Shown here one piece after another: positions 1-6,082 of a DNA stretch of 11,623 bases. This DNA comes from Oscillospiraceae bacterium (lineage in GTDB: Bacteria; Bacillota; Clostridia; Oscillospirales; Oscillospiraceae): positions 1 through 11,623 of the forward strand of contig CACXCV010000154.1 of assembly GCA_902766215.1 (NCBI GenBank), in the 5' to 3' direction. The translations under genes were made by a program, and so were the position numbers. The notes under the pieces are model-generated. The model was not told the origin of the DNA. It ran no database searches and saw only the letters and a program-made list of their open reading frames with translations. The first letter of the stretch is position 1. Each line of letters opens with the position of its first letter.

Positions 1-53
1 AAGAGTATCACCACCTGCGCGTGCGCACCGTGGCATACGGCTGCCTGAAGTAA
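1..53 (+). CDS. C-terminal fragment of an unidentified protein
   Basis: An open frame enters from the left edge (codons in phase from base 3) and ends at TAA 51-53; the visible peptide is EYHHLRVRTVAYGCLK. It is read as the true end of a plus-strand gene because a strong plus-strand intrinsic terminator starts 17 bases after the stop. The fragment is too short to assign a family, and I do not recognise it. It converges on the minus-strand MoaF-like operon. Confidence 0.5.
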   Translation, partial: EYHHLRVRTVAYGCLK

Positions 54-70
54 TCCCCCCTGTTTGCACA

Positions 71-113
71 GCAGCGCCCCATCCTGTGGATGGGGCGCTG
101 CGCTTGCTTTTTT
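71..113 (+). terminator. Rho-independent terminator of the upstream plus-strand gene
   Basis: A perfect 14-bp GC-rich stem pairs 71-84 with 88-101 around a 3-base loop (TGT). Six bases later there is a run of six T (108-113) on the plus strand. No T-run follows the hairpin on the minus strand, so it is oriented for the gene ending at 53. The stem could still slow polymerase leaving the minus-strand gene that ends at 124. Confidence 0.85.
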
Positions 114-123
114 GCGCTGCCGC

Positions 124-1356
124 TCAGACCAGATAGGGGCTCTGGGCGATGTCCATGGGGTCGGGCATGTCATACCAGCTGCCGCCGGCGGAGATCAGGC
201 CGAAATACGGCGTGCCGAAGCCGGTGTGGAAGCCGCGGCCATAGTCGCGCATCCGGCGGGTGTTGATGGCCAGCACCATGTCGCCGCCGCCCTGCACGGG
301 ATCCATGCGGTTGCGGTTGGCCTCGCCCAGGACGACCACATACAGGTGCGGGTTGATGCGGATATACTGGGCCGGCTCCTCGAAGAAGATGTCGCCCCAG
401 CGGCGCACGCGGTCCTCGGCGTCGAACACGGCCTCGGCCGGCGCGTCGGCAGGCAGGGGCTTCATCTCGGCCAGCGAGTTGCGCATATAGCTCTCGTTAA
501 CATAGCAGTGGGTGATGTTCACATAGGGCGAATAGTGCCAGGTGATCTTGGTTCCGGCCATCTCGTCGGTATAGCCGTGGCGGCGGAAGGGAACCTCGCC
601 GTTGAAGGGCTTGATCGCGCCGAAGAGAATCCGGTGCTGGGCCAGCAGCGGCTTTTTCGCCGCGGCAAAGGCATAGACCGCGGTGACCAGGCTCTGTGCC
701 TCGTCCAGGATCAGCGTCACGCACTCCCTGTCCCGCAGGAAGCTGACGAACCAGACCTGGTCGTCGCAGTGCAGGCACTGGCAGGCATAGGCGGCAAAGG
801 GCTCGCCCTGTTTGGCCAGCAGCAGCCGGTCGTCGGCGATGAAGTGCGCCACATATTCGTTATAGTCGTCCATCAGCAGGTGATAGACCTTGCCGGCAAT
901 GCCCTTGTCGGGCAGGGCCACATAGCGGCGGCGGCCGGTGCCGTCCTCGGGCAGGGCAGGGGCACGGCCGGAGACGGGGGTCACGCGGCGTGCCTCGGTC
1001 CCCTCGGCCTCGTCCACGGCTGCCAGGGCAAAGTCCTCCTCGCCGATATAGCCCTCTGTGCTCTCACCCAGGGTATACTGGCCCAGACGGCGGCCGTCGG
1101 GGTCCAGCTCCGCCGGGGGCACCAGTGTGGATACCACGCCGCCGCGGGTGATGGTCAGCTCGGCGCTCCGCGCGTCGATCACCGCGTCGAACCCGGCGGG
1201 GTCAAAGCCCTCGCAGCCGGTGACGACCGTATACCTGACCGAGTCCAGCAGCGACGGATCGGTGACCACCGCCGTGACGCAATGCCGCCGGTGAAAGGCG
1301 TCCTTGGCAATCCGGCGGCCCAGGCGCGTGTCCGCGCCGATGACTGCAATGTTCAT
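124..1356 (-). CDS. MoaF-like protein fused to a shortened NAD(P)-binding SDR-like domain
   Basis: A 410-residue protein. ATG 1356-1354 is chosen because AAGGAGGG lies about 8 bases upstream and the product then opens with a Rossmann-type start, MNIAVIGADTRLGRRI. Residues 1-130 resemble YwnB/NmrA-like NAD(P)-binding SDR proteins: the beta1 glycine segment at 1-15, and near the end DPDGRRLGQYTLG (85-97) and IGEEDFALAAVDE (104-116), which match the C-terminal part of that family. The central region between about 60 and 78 looks deleted, and one glycine of the GxxGxxG motif is Thr10. Residues about 147-245 and 259-380 look like the N- and C-terminal barrel domains of MoaF (RRHGYTDEMAGTKITWHY at 258-275). 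It is a paralogue of the gene upstream, 13 bases away, and is probably co-transcribed with it. MoaF is named from molybdenum cofactor gene clusters, but its reaction is unresolved and no other cofactor gene is visible here. The function is unknown. Confidence 0.72.
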   Translation of the reverse strand: MNIAVIGADTRLGRRIAKDAFHRRHCVTAVVTDPSLLDSVRYTVVTGCEGFDPAGFDAVIDARSAELTITRGGVVSTLVPPAELDPDGRRLGQYTLGESTEGYIGEEDFALAAVDEAEGTEARRVTPVSGRAPALPEDGTGRRRYVALPDKGIAGKVYHLLMDDYNEYVAHFIADDRLLLAKQGEPFAAYACQCLHCDDQVWFVSFLRDRECVTLILDEAQSLVTAVYAFAAAKKPLLAQHRILFGAIKPFNGEVPFRRHGYTDEMAGTKITWHYSPYVNITHCYVNESYMRNSLAEMKPLPADAPAEAVFDAEDRVRRWGDIFFEEPAQYIRINPHLYVVVLGEANRNRMDPVQGGGDMVLAINTRRMRDYGRGFHTGFGTPYFGLISAGGSWYDMPDPMDIAQSPYLV

Positions 1357-1369
1357 ATTCCGTCCCTCC

Positions 1370-2200
1370 TTATACTCTGTACGGCGTCGGCTCGTGCTCG
1401 ACGGGGATATCTTCCTCGATAAACTCGCCATAGGCGACAAACAGGCCGTGCTCGGGCTTCTGCTCGCCGTTCATGGAGAAAGTACGCCCGCAGTCAAAGC
1501 CCTCTTTCGTGTTGGCCAGCACCATCAGGTTGTTGCCGCCGGCCAAGGGGTTGACATAGTTCATGTTCTCCTCGATGAAGCTGATGAGATACATGCCGTC
1601 CTTGATCTTGATAAAGCGGGTCGGCTCGTCATAGAGCATTTCCTTCTTCTCGGGCTGCTCGGTGACGGCGGGGGCATCCTGTCCGGCCTGCAGGGGCCGG
1701 ATGCGGCAGAAGCGCTCACTGGGATAGATGTGGGTGTTGATAAAGCCGGTGGCATAGTGCCAGGTAATCTTTTTTCCCACCAGCTCGCGGGTATAGCCAT
1801 GGCGGCGGGTCGGCAGCGGCTGATCCGCCGCGCGGATCGCACCGAAGACAAAATCGACCACGGCCAGGCGCGGGCGCTTGGGATAATAGCCCATGCGCGA
1901 GATGGCCATGGTGGCCAGGCGGTTTTCCACGTCCAGCACCAGCGTGATGCAGGTGCGGCAGGGCGTGCCGGCCAGGATACTGGCGACAAAATAGGTGTTC
2001 TCGTCGGCCTTCAGGCAGCCATAGGTCTCCCAGCGGAGGGGCCGGTCGGCCGTGCGCCACTCGACAATGTCGCCGGTGACAAAGCGCAGCTCGTATTCCT
2101 CGCCGTTGTCCATCACCAGCCAGAAGTTCTTTCCGGCCAGCGAGCCGTCCAGCTTTTTAAGATATTTCTCTGTGGACTCAAACTTGATTTCGTGTTTCAT
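1370..2200 (-). CDS. MoaF-like (calycin-type barrel) protein
   Basis: A 276-residue protein with no signal peptide or membrane segment, so probably cytoplasmic. ATG 2200-2198 is preceded by AAGGAG with a rather wide 14-base spacing; in-frame GTG 2185 nt-side alternatives lie too near that site. Residues about 19-120 (GKNFWLVMDNGEEYELRF, 23-40) form the first beta-rich domain. Residues about 133-250 form the second, with HGYTRELVGKKITWHY (134-149), NTHIYPSERF (155-164), a Tyr/Phe-rich segment at 193-213 and a closing GRTF motif (238-241). This order matches the MoaF family, whose two domains are lipocalin-like barrels. The paralogue just downstream shares FGAI-x-RRHGYT-E-GxKITWHY. The biochemical role of MoaF is not settled, and calling this a molybdenum cofactor protein would go beyond the evidence. 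First gene of a two-gene operon. Confidence 0.72.
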   Translation of the reverse strand: MKHEIKFESTEKYLKKLDGSLAGKNFWLVMDNGEEYELRFVTGDIVEWRTADRPLRWETYGCLKADENTYFVASILAGTPCRTCITLVLDVENRLATMAISRMGYYPKRPRLAVVDFVFGAIRAADQPLPTRRHGYTRELVGKKITWHYATGFINTHIYPSERFCRIRPLQAGQDAPAVTEQPEKKEMLYDEPTRFIKIKDGMYLISFIEENMNYVNPLAGGNNLMVLANTKEGFDCGRTFSMNGEQKPEHGLFVAYGEFIEEDIPVEHEPTPYRV

Positions 2201-2239
2201 GGGGGAATCATCCACTCCTTTTCCCGTCTTTCTGGCTTG

Positions 2240-2268
2240 AGCATAGCACACTTTTTTTCGCAGTGCAA
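2240..2268 (-). promoter_or_regulatory. Putative sigma-A promoter of the MoaF-like operon
   Basis: On the minus strand an extended -10, TGC-TATGCT (hexamer 2245-2240), lies 17 bases from a weak -35, TTGCAC (2268-2263). This would place the start about 33 bases before the ATG at 2200. The -35 match is poor, and the extended TGn element is the main support. The remaining 2269-2399 holds a 7-bp inverted repeat (2355-2361 with 2375-2381) without a T-run, and nothing else clear. Confidence 0.4.
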
Positions 2269-2399
2269 TTCCCTGGGGAAAAGACGAGACAATATGAAAT
2301 ATTATTTAAACAGACATCCGCCGGGCGGCAAACCAAAAGTGGATGAAACGACCCGGACTGCGCTTCTTTTCACAGCAGTCCAGCGGTCCGCAGGGACAG

Positions 2400-2426
2400 A
2401 AAAACGCCGCAGGAACTCCTGCGGCG
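2400..2426 (-). terminator. Rho-independent terminator of the rpmH-jag operon
   Basis: On the minus strand, ten bases after the jag stop, a 9-10 bp GC stem (2426-2417 with 2414-2405) with a 2-4 base loop is followed directly by five T (complement of 2404-2400). It separates the rpmH-jag operon from the MoaF-like genes, which therefore need their own promoter. Confidence 0.9.
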
Positions 2427-2436
2427 CTTACTGAAA

Positions 2437-3468
2437 TTATTCTTCTTCCGGCGCGGTGCGGCCGTTGCCATAGGCCACAACCACGCGGCGATTCGGCTCG
2501 GTGCCGGTGGAATAAGTGCTCACGCCGTCATAGTCCTGCAGGGCAGCATGGATCACGTGCCGCTCATAGGCGTTCATCGGCTCCATGGTCCAGTTGCGGC
2601 GCATGCGGATGACCTTGGCGGCCACCTTATAGGCCAGGTGCTCCAGCGACTCCTCGCGCTTGGCGCGATAGCCCTCGGCATCGACGGTAACGCGCAGGTG
2701 GCGGTTCTCGCCCCGGCCCACGGCATAGTTGGTCAGGTGCTGGATGGCGTCGAGCGTCTCGCCCCGGCGGCCGATGAGCACGCCCAGCTTTTCGCCCACC
2801 AGGTTGACGTGATAGCGCTCGTCGTCCACGCGGACGGCCTGTGCCCTGGCGTCGGAGCCCATGCGCTCCATCAGCCCGTTGAGATAGGTCTCAATCCGCT
2901 CCTCCATGCTGCCCGCCTCGGGCGGGGTATAGGGCGGCAGGGGCTGGGCAGGACGCGGGGCCGGCGTGGGAGCCGGCTGGCGCGGGGCACGGGGCGCACG
3001 GCTGTCGCGCTCGCCGCGGCCGGCGCTGCGGCGGTCGTCCCGGGCGGGACGGGGGCGCGGCGCGGGACGGTTGATCCCAGATTCGCTGCCGGCGGCAGCG
3101 GGCGCCGGGGCGGCGGGCTGCACCGGCTGTGCCAGCTGCTGGGCCGCCATGCGCGCCGCCTGCTCGGCCTGGGCGCGCTTTTCCTCCTCGGCCTTCTGCC
3201 GCTCGGCCTGCAGGCGCTCGAACTGTGAGGGCTTGACATTGCGTGAAGCGGAGGACAGCGCCGGGGCCGGCGCAGCCTGCTCGGGCTCGTCAGGCGCCTC
3301 GTAGGTCACTTTGATCTTGGCAGGGGTGGCGCCGATGCCGAAGAAGCCGGAGCGCGGCGTCTCCAGCACCTCGACCGACACGCTGTCGCGGTCGAGTCCC
3401 AGGCGCTCCAGCGCCGCCTCGGTGGCGGCATCGATGGTCTTTCCCGTGGAGATAATCGTTTTTTCCAT
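2437..3468 (-). CDS. jag: Jag/KhpB RNA-binding protein (Jag-N, KH and R3H domains)
   Basis: Homologue of SpoIIIJ-associated protein Jag (KhpB, EloR), an RNA-binding protein tied to cell elongation and division in Gram-positive bacteria. 343 residues; the start is set by AAGGAG 8 bases before ATG 3468. Residues 1-58 are the Jag-N domain (SGFFGIGATPAKIKV, 40-54). Residues about 82-114 are a charged Gln/Glu/Lys/Ala helix, a likely coiled coil. Residues 115-187 are a Pro/Ala/Arg-rich disordered linker. Residues about 205-280 form the KH domain with the GxxG loop IGRRG at 232-236. Residues about 288-333 form the R3H domain with the R-x3-H signature R303/H307 and TGTEPNRRVVV. B. subtilis Jag is about 208 residues; the extra length is almost all linker. 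It starts 18 bases after yidC, as in most Firmicutes, and is the last gene of the operon. Confidence 0.95.
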   Translation of the reverse strand: MEKTIISTGKTIDAATEAALERLGLDRDSVSVEVLETPRSGFFGIGATPAKIKVTYEAPDEPEQAAPAPALSSASRNVKPSQFERLQAERQKAEEEKRAQAEQAARMAAQQLAQPVQPAAPAPAAAGSESGINRPAPRPRPARDDRRSAGRGERDSRAPRAPRQPAPTPAPRPAQPLPPYTPPEAGSMEERIETYLNGLMERMGSDARAQAVRVDDERYHVNLVGEKLGVLIGRRGETLDAIQHLTNYAVGRGENRHLRVTVDAEGYRAKREESLEHLAYKVAAKVIRMRRNWTMEPMNAYERHVIHAALQDYDGVSTYSTGTEPNRRVVVAYGNGRTAPEEE

Positions 3469-3486
3469 ATCCGGACTCCTTCGCGT

Positions 3487-4734
3487 TTAAGACTCGTCAG
3501 AGGCGTCCGTCTTGTCCGGCTCCGGCTGGCCGTGATTTTCATAGCGGCTGGGATCATAGCTGCGGCCGCGGGAATAGGGCCGCTCGGCCGGAATCTCGCC
3601 GGACAGGGCACGGATGCGCTGCTGATAGGTTTGCTCCTGCTTCTGGCGCAGAGCCTCGCGCTCCTCCTCGGAGAGCTTACCCTCGACGGTGGGAACGGCA
3701 ACGGCCTTCTGCTGGTTCTTGCGCTTGCGCATGCTGGTGTTGGGGTTCTTCATCACCTCGCCGCCGGACTTCAGCTCCTCGCGGCGGCGCTCGCGCTCGG
3801 CCTCGAGCGCCTCTTCCTCGGCGGCGCGGGCTGCCTTCTCGGCGTCCTCGGCATCATAGACCTTGCGGTAGTGCTTGGTAAGGATGATCTCCTGCAGCAT
3901 GTTGAACACAGCCTGTGCAATCCAGTAGACGCTGATGCCGGCAGGCATGACAAAGCCGATATAGATGCTCATCAGCGGCATGAAGATCATCATGGTCTTC
4001 ATGGTGGAATTGACGCTGGCAGCCGCGTCGTCCATGCGCTTGCCCTTGTCGTCGGTGGCCACCGAGCCGTTGAGCGAGGTGGTGATCTTCTGGGTGAGGA
4101 AGTTCATGCCGCCGGAGACGACCGGGATCAAGAACAGGCCCAGGTTGGCCCAGGTAATGCCGGTGCCGTCGAACAGGAACCGCCACTGGGGGATCTGGCT
4201 GATGTCCAGACCCAAGAAGCTGAAGTTGATGTCGATGACCTTGGGCGCGATGGCCTGGATCTCGGGCAGGTATTCATGCACCAGGCTGGCATAGTGCAGC
4301 TGAGCATAGTAAGCGTTGCCGGTGAAGGTGTGTCCCTTTTCGTTCAGTAGGGCGATGATGCTGTTGATCTCGTCGGACGAGAGATTCATCAGGTAGGTCA
4401 TCGGCTGGCGCACCACATAGTACAGGCCGAACATGATGATCAGCGGGATCAGCGACCAGAGGCAGCCGCCCATGGGACTGATCTTTTCTTCTTTATACAG
4501 CTTGGACACTTCCTGCTGATATTTCAGCTTGTCGTCGCCGTATTTCTGTTCCAGCGCTTTCAGTTTTGGCGTCAGGCGCGAGGTTTTCATCATGCTGCGC
4601 TTGCTCTTCATGTTCAGCGGCAGCAGGATGAACTTGATAACCAGCGAGAAGAGGATCAGGGCGATGCCATAATTCTGCACCAGCAGATATAGCATGCGCA
4701 GAATCCATGCAAAGGGATAGAGAAAGACGCTCAT
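3487..4734 (-). CDS. yidC: Membrane protein insertase YidC (YidC1/SpoIIIJ type)
   Basis: YidC/Oxa1/Alb3 insertase, which inserts and folds membrane proteins alone or with SecYEG. 415 residues; GGAGG lies 7 bases before ATG 4734. There is no lipobox and no large extracellular P1 domain, as is usual for Clostridia. Membrane segments are at about 21-40, 91-108, 196-214, 246-263 and 266-286, with the cytoplasmic hairpin between the first two (41-90, rich in Lys). The groove residue that is Arg73 in B. subtilis SpoIIIJ aligns with Lys34 (LVIKFILLPLN), so the positive charge is kept. After the last segment there is a long charged tail of about 125 residues (288-415), first Glu/Ala/Arg helix, then Lys/Arg-rich, then acidic at the end; such tails can help bind ribosomes. 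Flanked by yidD and jag, each 18 bases away. Confidence 0.96.
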   Translation of the reverse strand: MSVFLYPFAWILRMLYLLVQNYGIALILFSLVIKFILLPLNMKSKRSMMKTSRLTPKLKALEQKYGDDKLKYQQEVSKLYKEEKISPMGGCLWSLIPLIIMFGLYYVVRQPMTYLMNLSSDEINSIIALLNEKGHTFTGNAYYAQLHYASLVHEYLPEIQAIAPKVIDINFSFLGLDISQIPQWRFLFDGTGITWANLGLFLIPVVSGGMNFLTQKITTSLNGSVATDDKGKRMDDAAASVNSTMKTMMIFMPLMSIYIGFVMPAGISVYWIAQAVFNMLQEIILTKHYRKVYDAEDAEKAARAAEEEALEAERERRREELKSGGEVMKNPNTSMRKRKNQQKAVAVPTVEGKLSEEEREALRQKQEQTYQQRIRALSGEIPAERPYSRGRSYDPSRYENHGQPEPDKTDASDES

Positions 4735-4752
4735 TCGTGTACCTCCGAATAC

Positions 4753-4965
4753 TCACGGCACCGGATCGTACCGGTCGCCATGGTAGAATGGATGACAGCG
4801 GGCGATGCGCCGCAGAGCCAGCCAGCCGCCCTTCCACGCGCCATATTTTTCAATGGCCTCTGCCGCATAGGCAGAGCAGGTGGGAACAAAGCGGCAGCAG
4901 GGCGGGTGCAGCGGTGACAGATATCGCTGATAAAACCGGATCAGCCGCAGCAGCAGCTTACGCAT
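4753..4965 (-). CDS. yidD: Membrane protein insertion efficiency factor YidD
   Basis: A 70-residue YidD protein, a small membrane-peripheral factor that aids YidC-dependent insertion. An amphipathic N-terminal helix (MRKLLLRLIRFYQRYLSP) is followed by the family cysteine core CCRFVPTCSAY (23-33), a G-x-x-x-G-W helix, the third conserved Cys in RIARCHPF (53-60) and the terminal DPVP. AAGGAG lies 10 bases before ATG 4965. The start overlaps the end of rnpA by 8 bases, and yidC follows 18 bases downstream, so translation is probably coupled within the operon. Confidence 0.95.
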   Translation of the reverse strand: MRKLLLRLIRFYQRYLSPLHPPCCRFVPTCSAYAAEAIEKYGAWKGGWLALRRIARCHPFYHGDRYDPVP

Positions 4966-5344
4966 GCGCCTCAGGCTCCTTTGCCGGCTGCGCCTGCGGC
5001 ACAGCCTTCAGCAGGCCCAGCTGGCCCGCCAGCGACAGCAGCGCCTGCTCCAGCTCGCCATAGCTGGCGCGGACTGCCCGCGTGCGGGCCACAATCACCA
5101 TGTGGTATCCCGGGCGAAACTCCGCCTCGTGGGTGCGATAGCACTCGCGCAGGCGGCGGCGAAGCCGGTTGCGCACCACGGCGCAGCCCAGCTTGGCGTT
5201 GACCGTGATGCCAATCTGATTTTCCTTTGTCCCGTTGGGACGGCAGTAGATGACCAGGCACCGGCCCGTGGCCGACTTTCCCCGGCGGTAGAGCCGGCGA
5301 AACTGGCTATTCTGTTTCAGTGAGCGGGAAAACTGCACGCCCAT
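4958..5344 (-). CDS. rnpA: Ribonuclease P protein component
   Basis: Protein subunit of RNase P, which matures the 5' ends of tRNAs with the catalytic RNA. With ATG 5344 the product is 128 residues and begins MGVQFSRSLKQNSQFRRLYR, matching the family start. The basic RNR motif is at 58-66 (RNRLRRRLR), after GITVNAKLG (45-53). The frame stays open upstream to 5401, but those codons overlap a hairpin and give a sequence unlike the family. Start choice is not certain: a G-run sits directly before this ATG, and AGGCGG lies 13 bases upstream or 4 bases before an in-frame TTG at 5353. The C-terminal about 15 residues are Pro/Ala-rich and not conserved. It overlaps yidD by 8 bases and follows rpmH after 121 bases. 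Confidence 0.93.
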   Translation of the reverse strand: MGVQFSRSLKQNSQFRRLYRRGKSATGRCLVIYCRPNGTKENQIGITVNAKLGCAVVRNRLRRRLRECYRTHEAEFRPGYHMVIVARTRAVRASYGELEQALLSLAGQLGLLKAVPQAQPAKEPEAHA

Positions 5345-5373
5345 ACCCCCCAAACTGCCGCCTGATAAAACGG

Positions 5374-5406
5374 ATGGGGCGAACAGAACAATTCCATTCA
5401 CCCCAT
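5374..5406 (-). promoter_or_regulatory. Hairpin between rpmH and rnpA, possible attenuator or processing site
   Basis: On the minus strand a 10-bp stem with one G-U pair joins 5406-5397 with 5383-5374. The 13-base loop can itself form a 3-bp GAA/TTC hairpin. Three bases (CCG) and then TTTT follow. The short T-run makes it at best a weak terminator; it could reduce read-through from the abundant L34 message into rnpA, or mark a processing or stability site. Confidence 0.4.
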
Positions 5407-5465
5407 GAACAAGCAGGGATCAGCGCCGCCGCGGGCGGGACCCCCTTTGTTTTCTGGTATTCGGA

Positions 5466-5600
5466 TCAATGGGTCAGTCTGTTTCTGCCCTTGGCGCGGC
5501 GGCGGGCAAGCACCTTGCGGCCATTTCTGGTGGACATTCTCTTCCGGAATCCATGCTCCTTGGAGCGCTGGAGCTTCTTGGGCTGATAGGTACGGAACAT
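5466..5600 (-). CDS. rpmH: 50S ribosomal protein L34
   Basis: A 44-residue, highly basic protein beginning MFRTYQPKKLQRSKEHGFRK and containing MSTRNGRKVLARRRAKGR, the L34 signature over its whole length, so the gene is complete. ATG 5600 is preceded by an excellent AGGAGGTG site 6 bases upstream, and the stop TGA is at 5468-5466. It is the first gene of the minus-strand operon and borders the origin, its conserved place in most bacteria. Confidence 0.97.
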   Translation of the reverse strand: MFRTYQPKKLQRSKEHGFRKRMSTRNGRKVLARRRAKGRNRLTH

Positions 5601-5687
5601 CTGGAACACCTCCTGCAATTGAAAATCAGCAAACGGTTGTTACCGTAGCAGTTATCATAAGGCCCTCTATAGGGCGGATACCCGGAT

Positions 5688-5717
5688 ATTATACTCTAAT
5701 AAAATGCGGCCTGTCAA
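5688..5717 (-). promoter_or_regulatory. Sigma-A promoter of the rpmH operon
   Basis: On the minus strand a perfect -35, TTGACA (5717-5712), and perfect -10, TATAAT (5693-5688), are 18 bases apart. Transcription should start near 5681, giving a leader of about 80 bases before rpmH. The leader holds two short stems: 5-bp GCCCT/AGGGC at 5675-5662 and 5-bp ACGGT/ACCGT at 5646-5633, both weak. This is the only promoter seen for the rpmH-jag operon. Confidence 0.9.
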
Positions 5718-5950
5718 CTCAATTTTTGAAATTTCTCAGCGGAAATCCACGCTTGTGCCCGACAATTTGCCGAAGCGCAATATCTTGTGCCGCCTCGCTC
5801 ATTCTTCCACGCGGCAGCCAAAATGAGCCAACGAGCGCGGCGGGGCATATTTGCGCCGCATTGACCCGAACGCGCCCTGCTATGGTCCCCCACGGTTTTC
5901 CCCCATTGCCAGCGCAGAGCGAAAAAAACGCCGCAGCCAGCAAACTTGCC
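5718..5950. other. Non-coding spacer between the divergent rpmH and dnaA promoters
   Basis: No convincing gene and no good DnaA box lies here; the nearest words (for example TCTTCCACG, 5804-5812) have three or more mismatches. Visible structure: a 7-bp inverted repeat (5797-5803 with 5822-5828), a direct repeat CTTGTGCC (5752-5759 and 5784-5791), and a minus-strand hairpin (5957-5930) followed by seven T (5928-5922). In a bipartite origin such as that of B. subtilis this region would carry box clusters; here it does not in recognisable form. Confidence 0.6.
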
Positions 5951-5979
5951 TTGCGGCCGGACGCCTTTTATGCTATAAT
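5951..5979 (+). promoter_or_regulatory. dnaA promoter with extended -10
   Basis: Perfect -10 TATAAT (5974-5979) with an extended TG at 5971-5972, and a weak -35 TTGCGG (5951-5956) at 17 bases. The expected start is near 5986, giving a leader of about 97 bases before dnaA. The -10 lies within an 8-bp perfect inverted repeat (5964-5971 with 5978-5985), and a near-consensus DnaA box covers the start point, which suggests autoregulation. Confidence 0.8.
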
Positions 5980-5983
5980 AAAA

Positions 5984-5992
5984 GGTGGATAA
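5984..5992 (-). promoter_or_regulatory. Near-consensus DnaA box at the dnaA start point
   Basis: Read on the minus strand this is TTATCCACC, one mismatch from the TTATCCACA box. It overlaps the predicted dnaA start (about 5986) directly after the -10, the position expected for DnaA autorepression. It is the only good box found between rpmH and dnaA. Confidence 0.6.
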
Positions 5993-6005
5993 TCATCGGT
6001 GGCCG

Positions 6006-6027
6006 CAGGCCGTCCGCCTGATTTTTT
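6006..6027 (+). promoter_or_regulatory. Stem-loop with T-run in the dnaA leader
   Basis: CAGGC (6006-6010) pairs with GCCTG (6016-6020) around a 5-base loop, followed one base later by six T (6022-6027). It lies 20-40 bases into the predicted dnaA transcript. A 5-bp stem is short for a terminator, so this is only a possible leader attenuator. Confidence 0.3.
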
Positions 6028-6082
6028 CAGACAAAAAATTTATGCTTATTTCCATGCCTTCTCATACAGAAAGGAGCGGTTT

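Noticed and set aside
64..1422. 452-residue open frame on the plus strand opposite the SDR-MoaF gene
   Set aside because: Ala/Gly/Val/His-rich translation with no recognisable domain; it overlaps the terminator hairpin and is the antisense shadow of a gene with a good ribosome site and family motifs.
2355..2381. 7-bp inverted repeat GGACTGC/GCAGTCC as a second terminator
   Set aside because: 13-base loop and no T-run on either strand.
2294..2434. Short plus-strand frame starting MKYYLNRHPPGG
   Set aside because: No good ribosome site, and it crosses the jag terminator stem; low-complexity end.
5719..5943. 74-residue minus-strand open frame between the dnaA and rpmH promoters
   Set aside because: TTG start without a convincing ribosome site, no recognisable protein pattern, and it ends across the rpmH promoter region.
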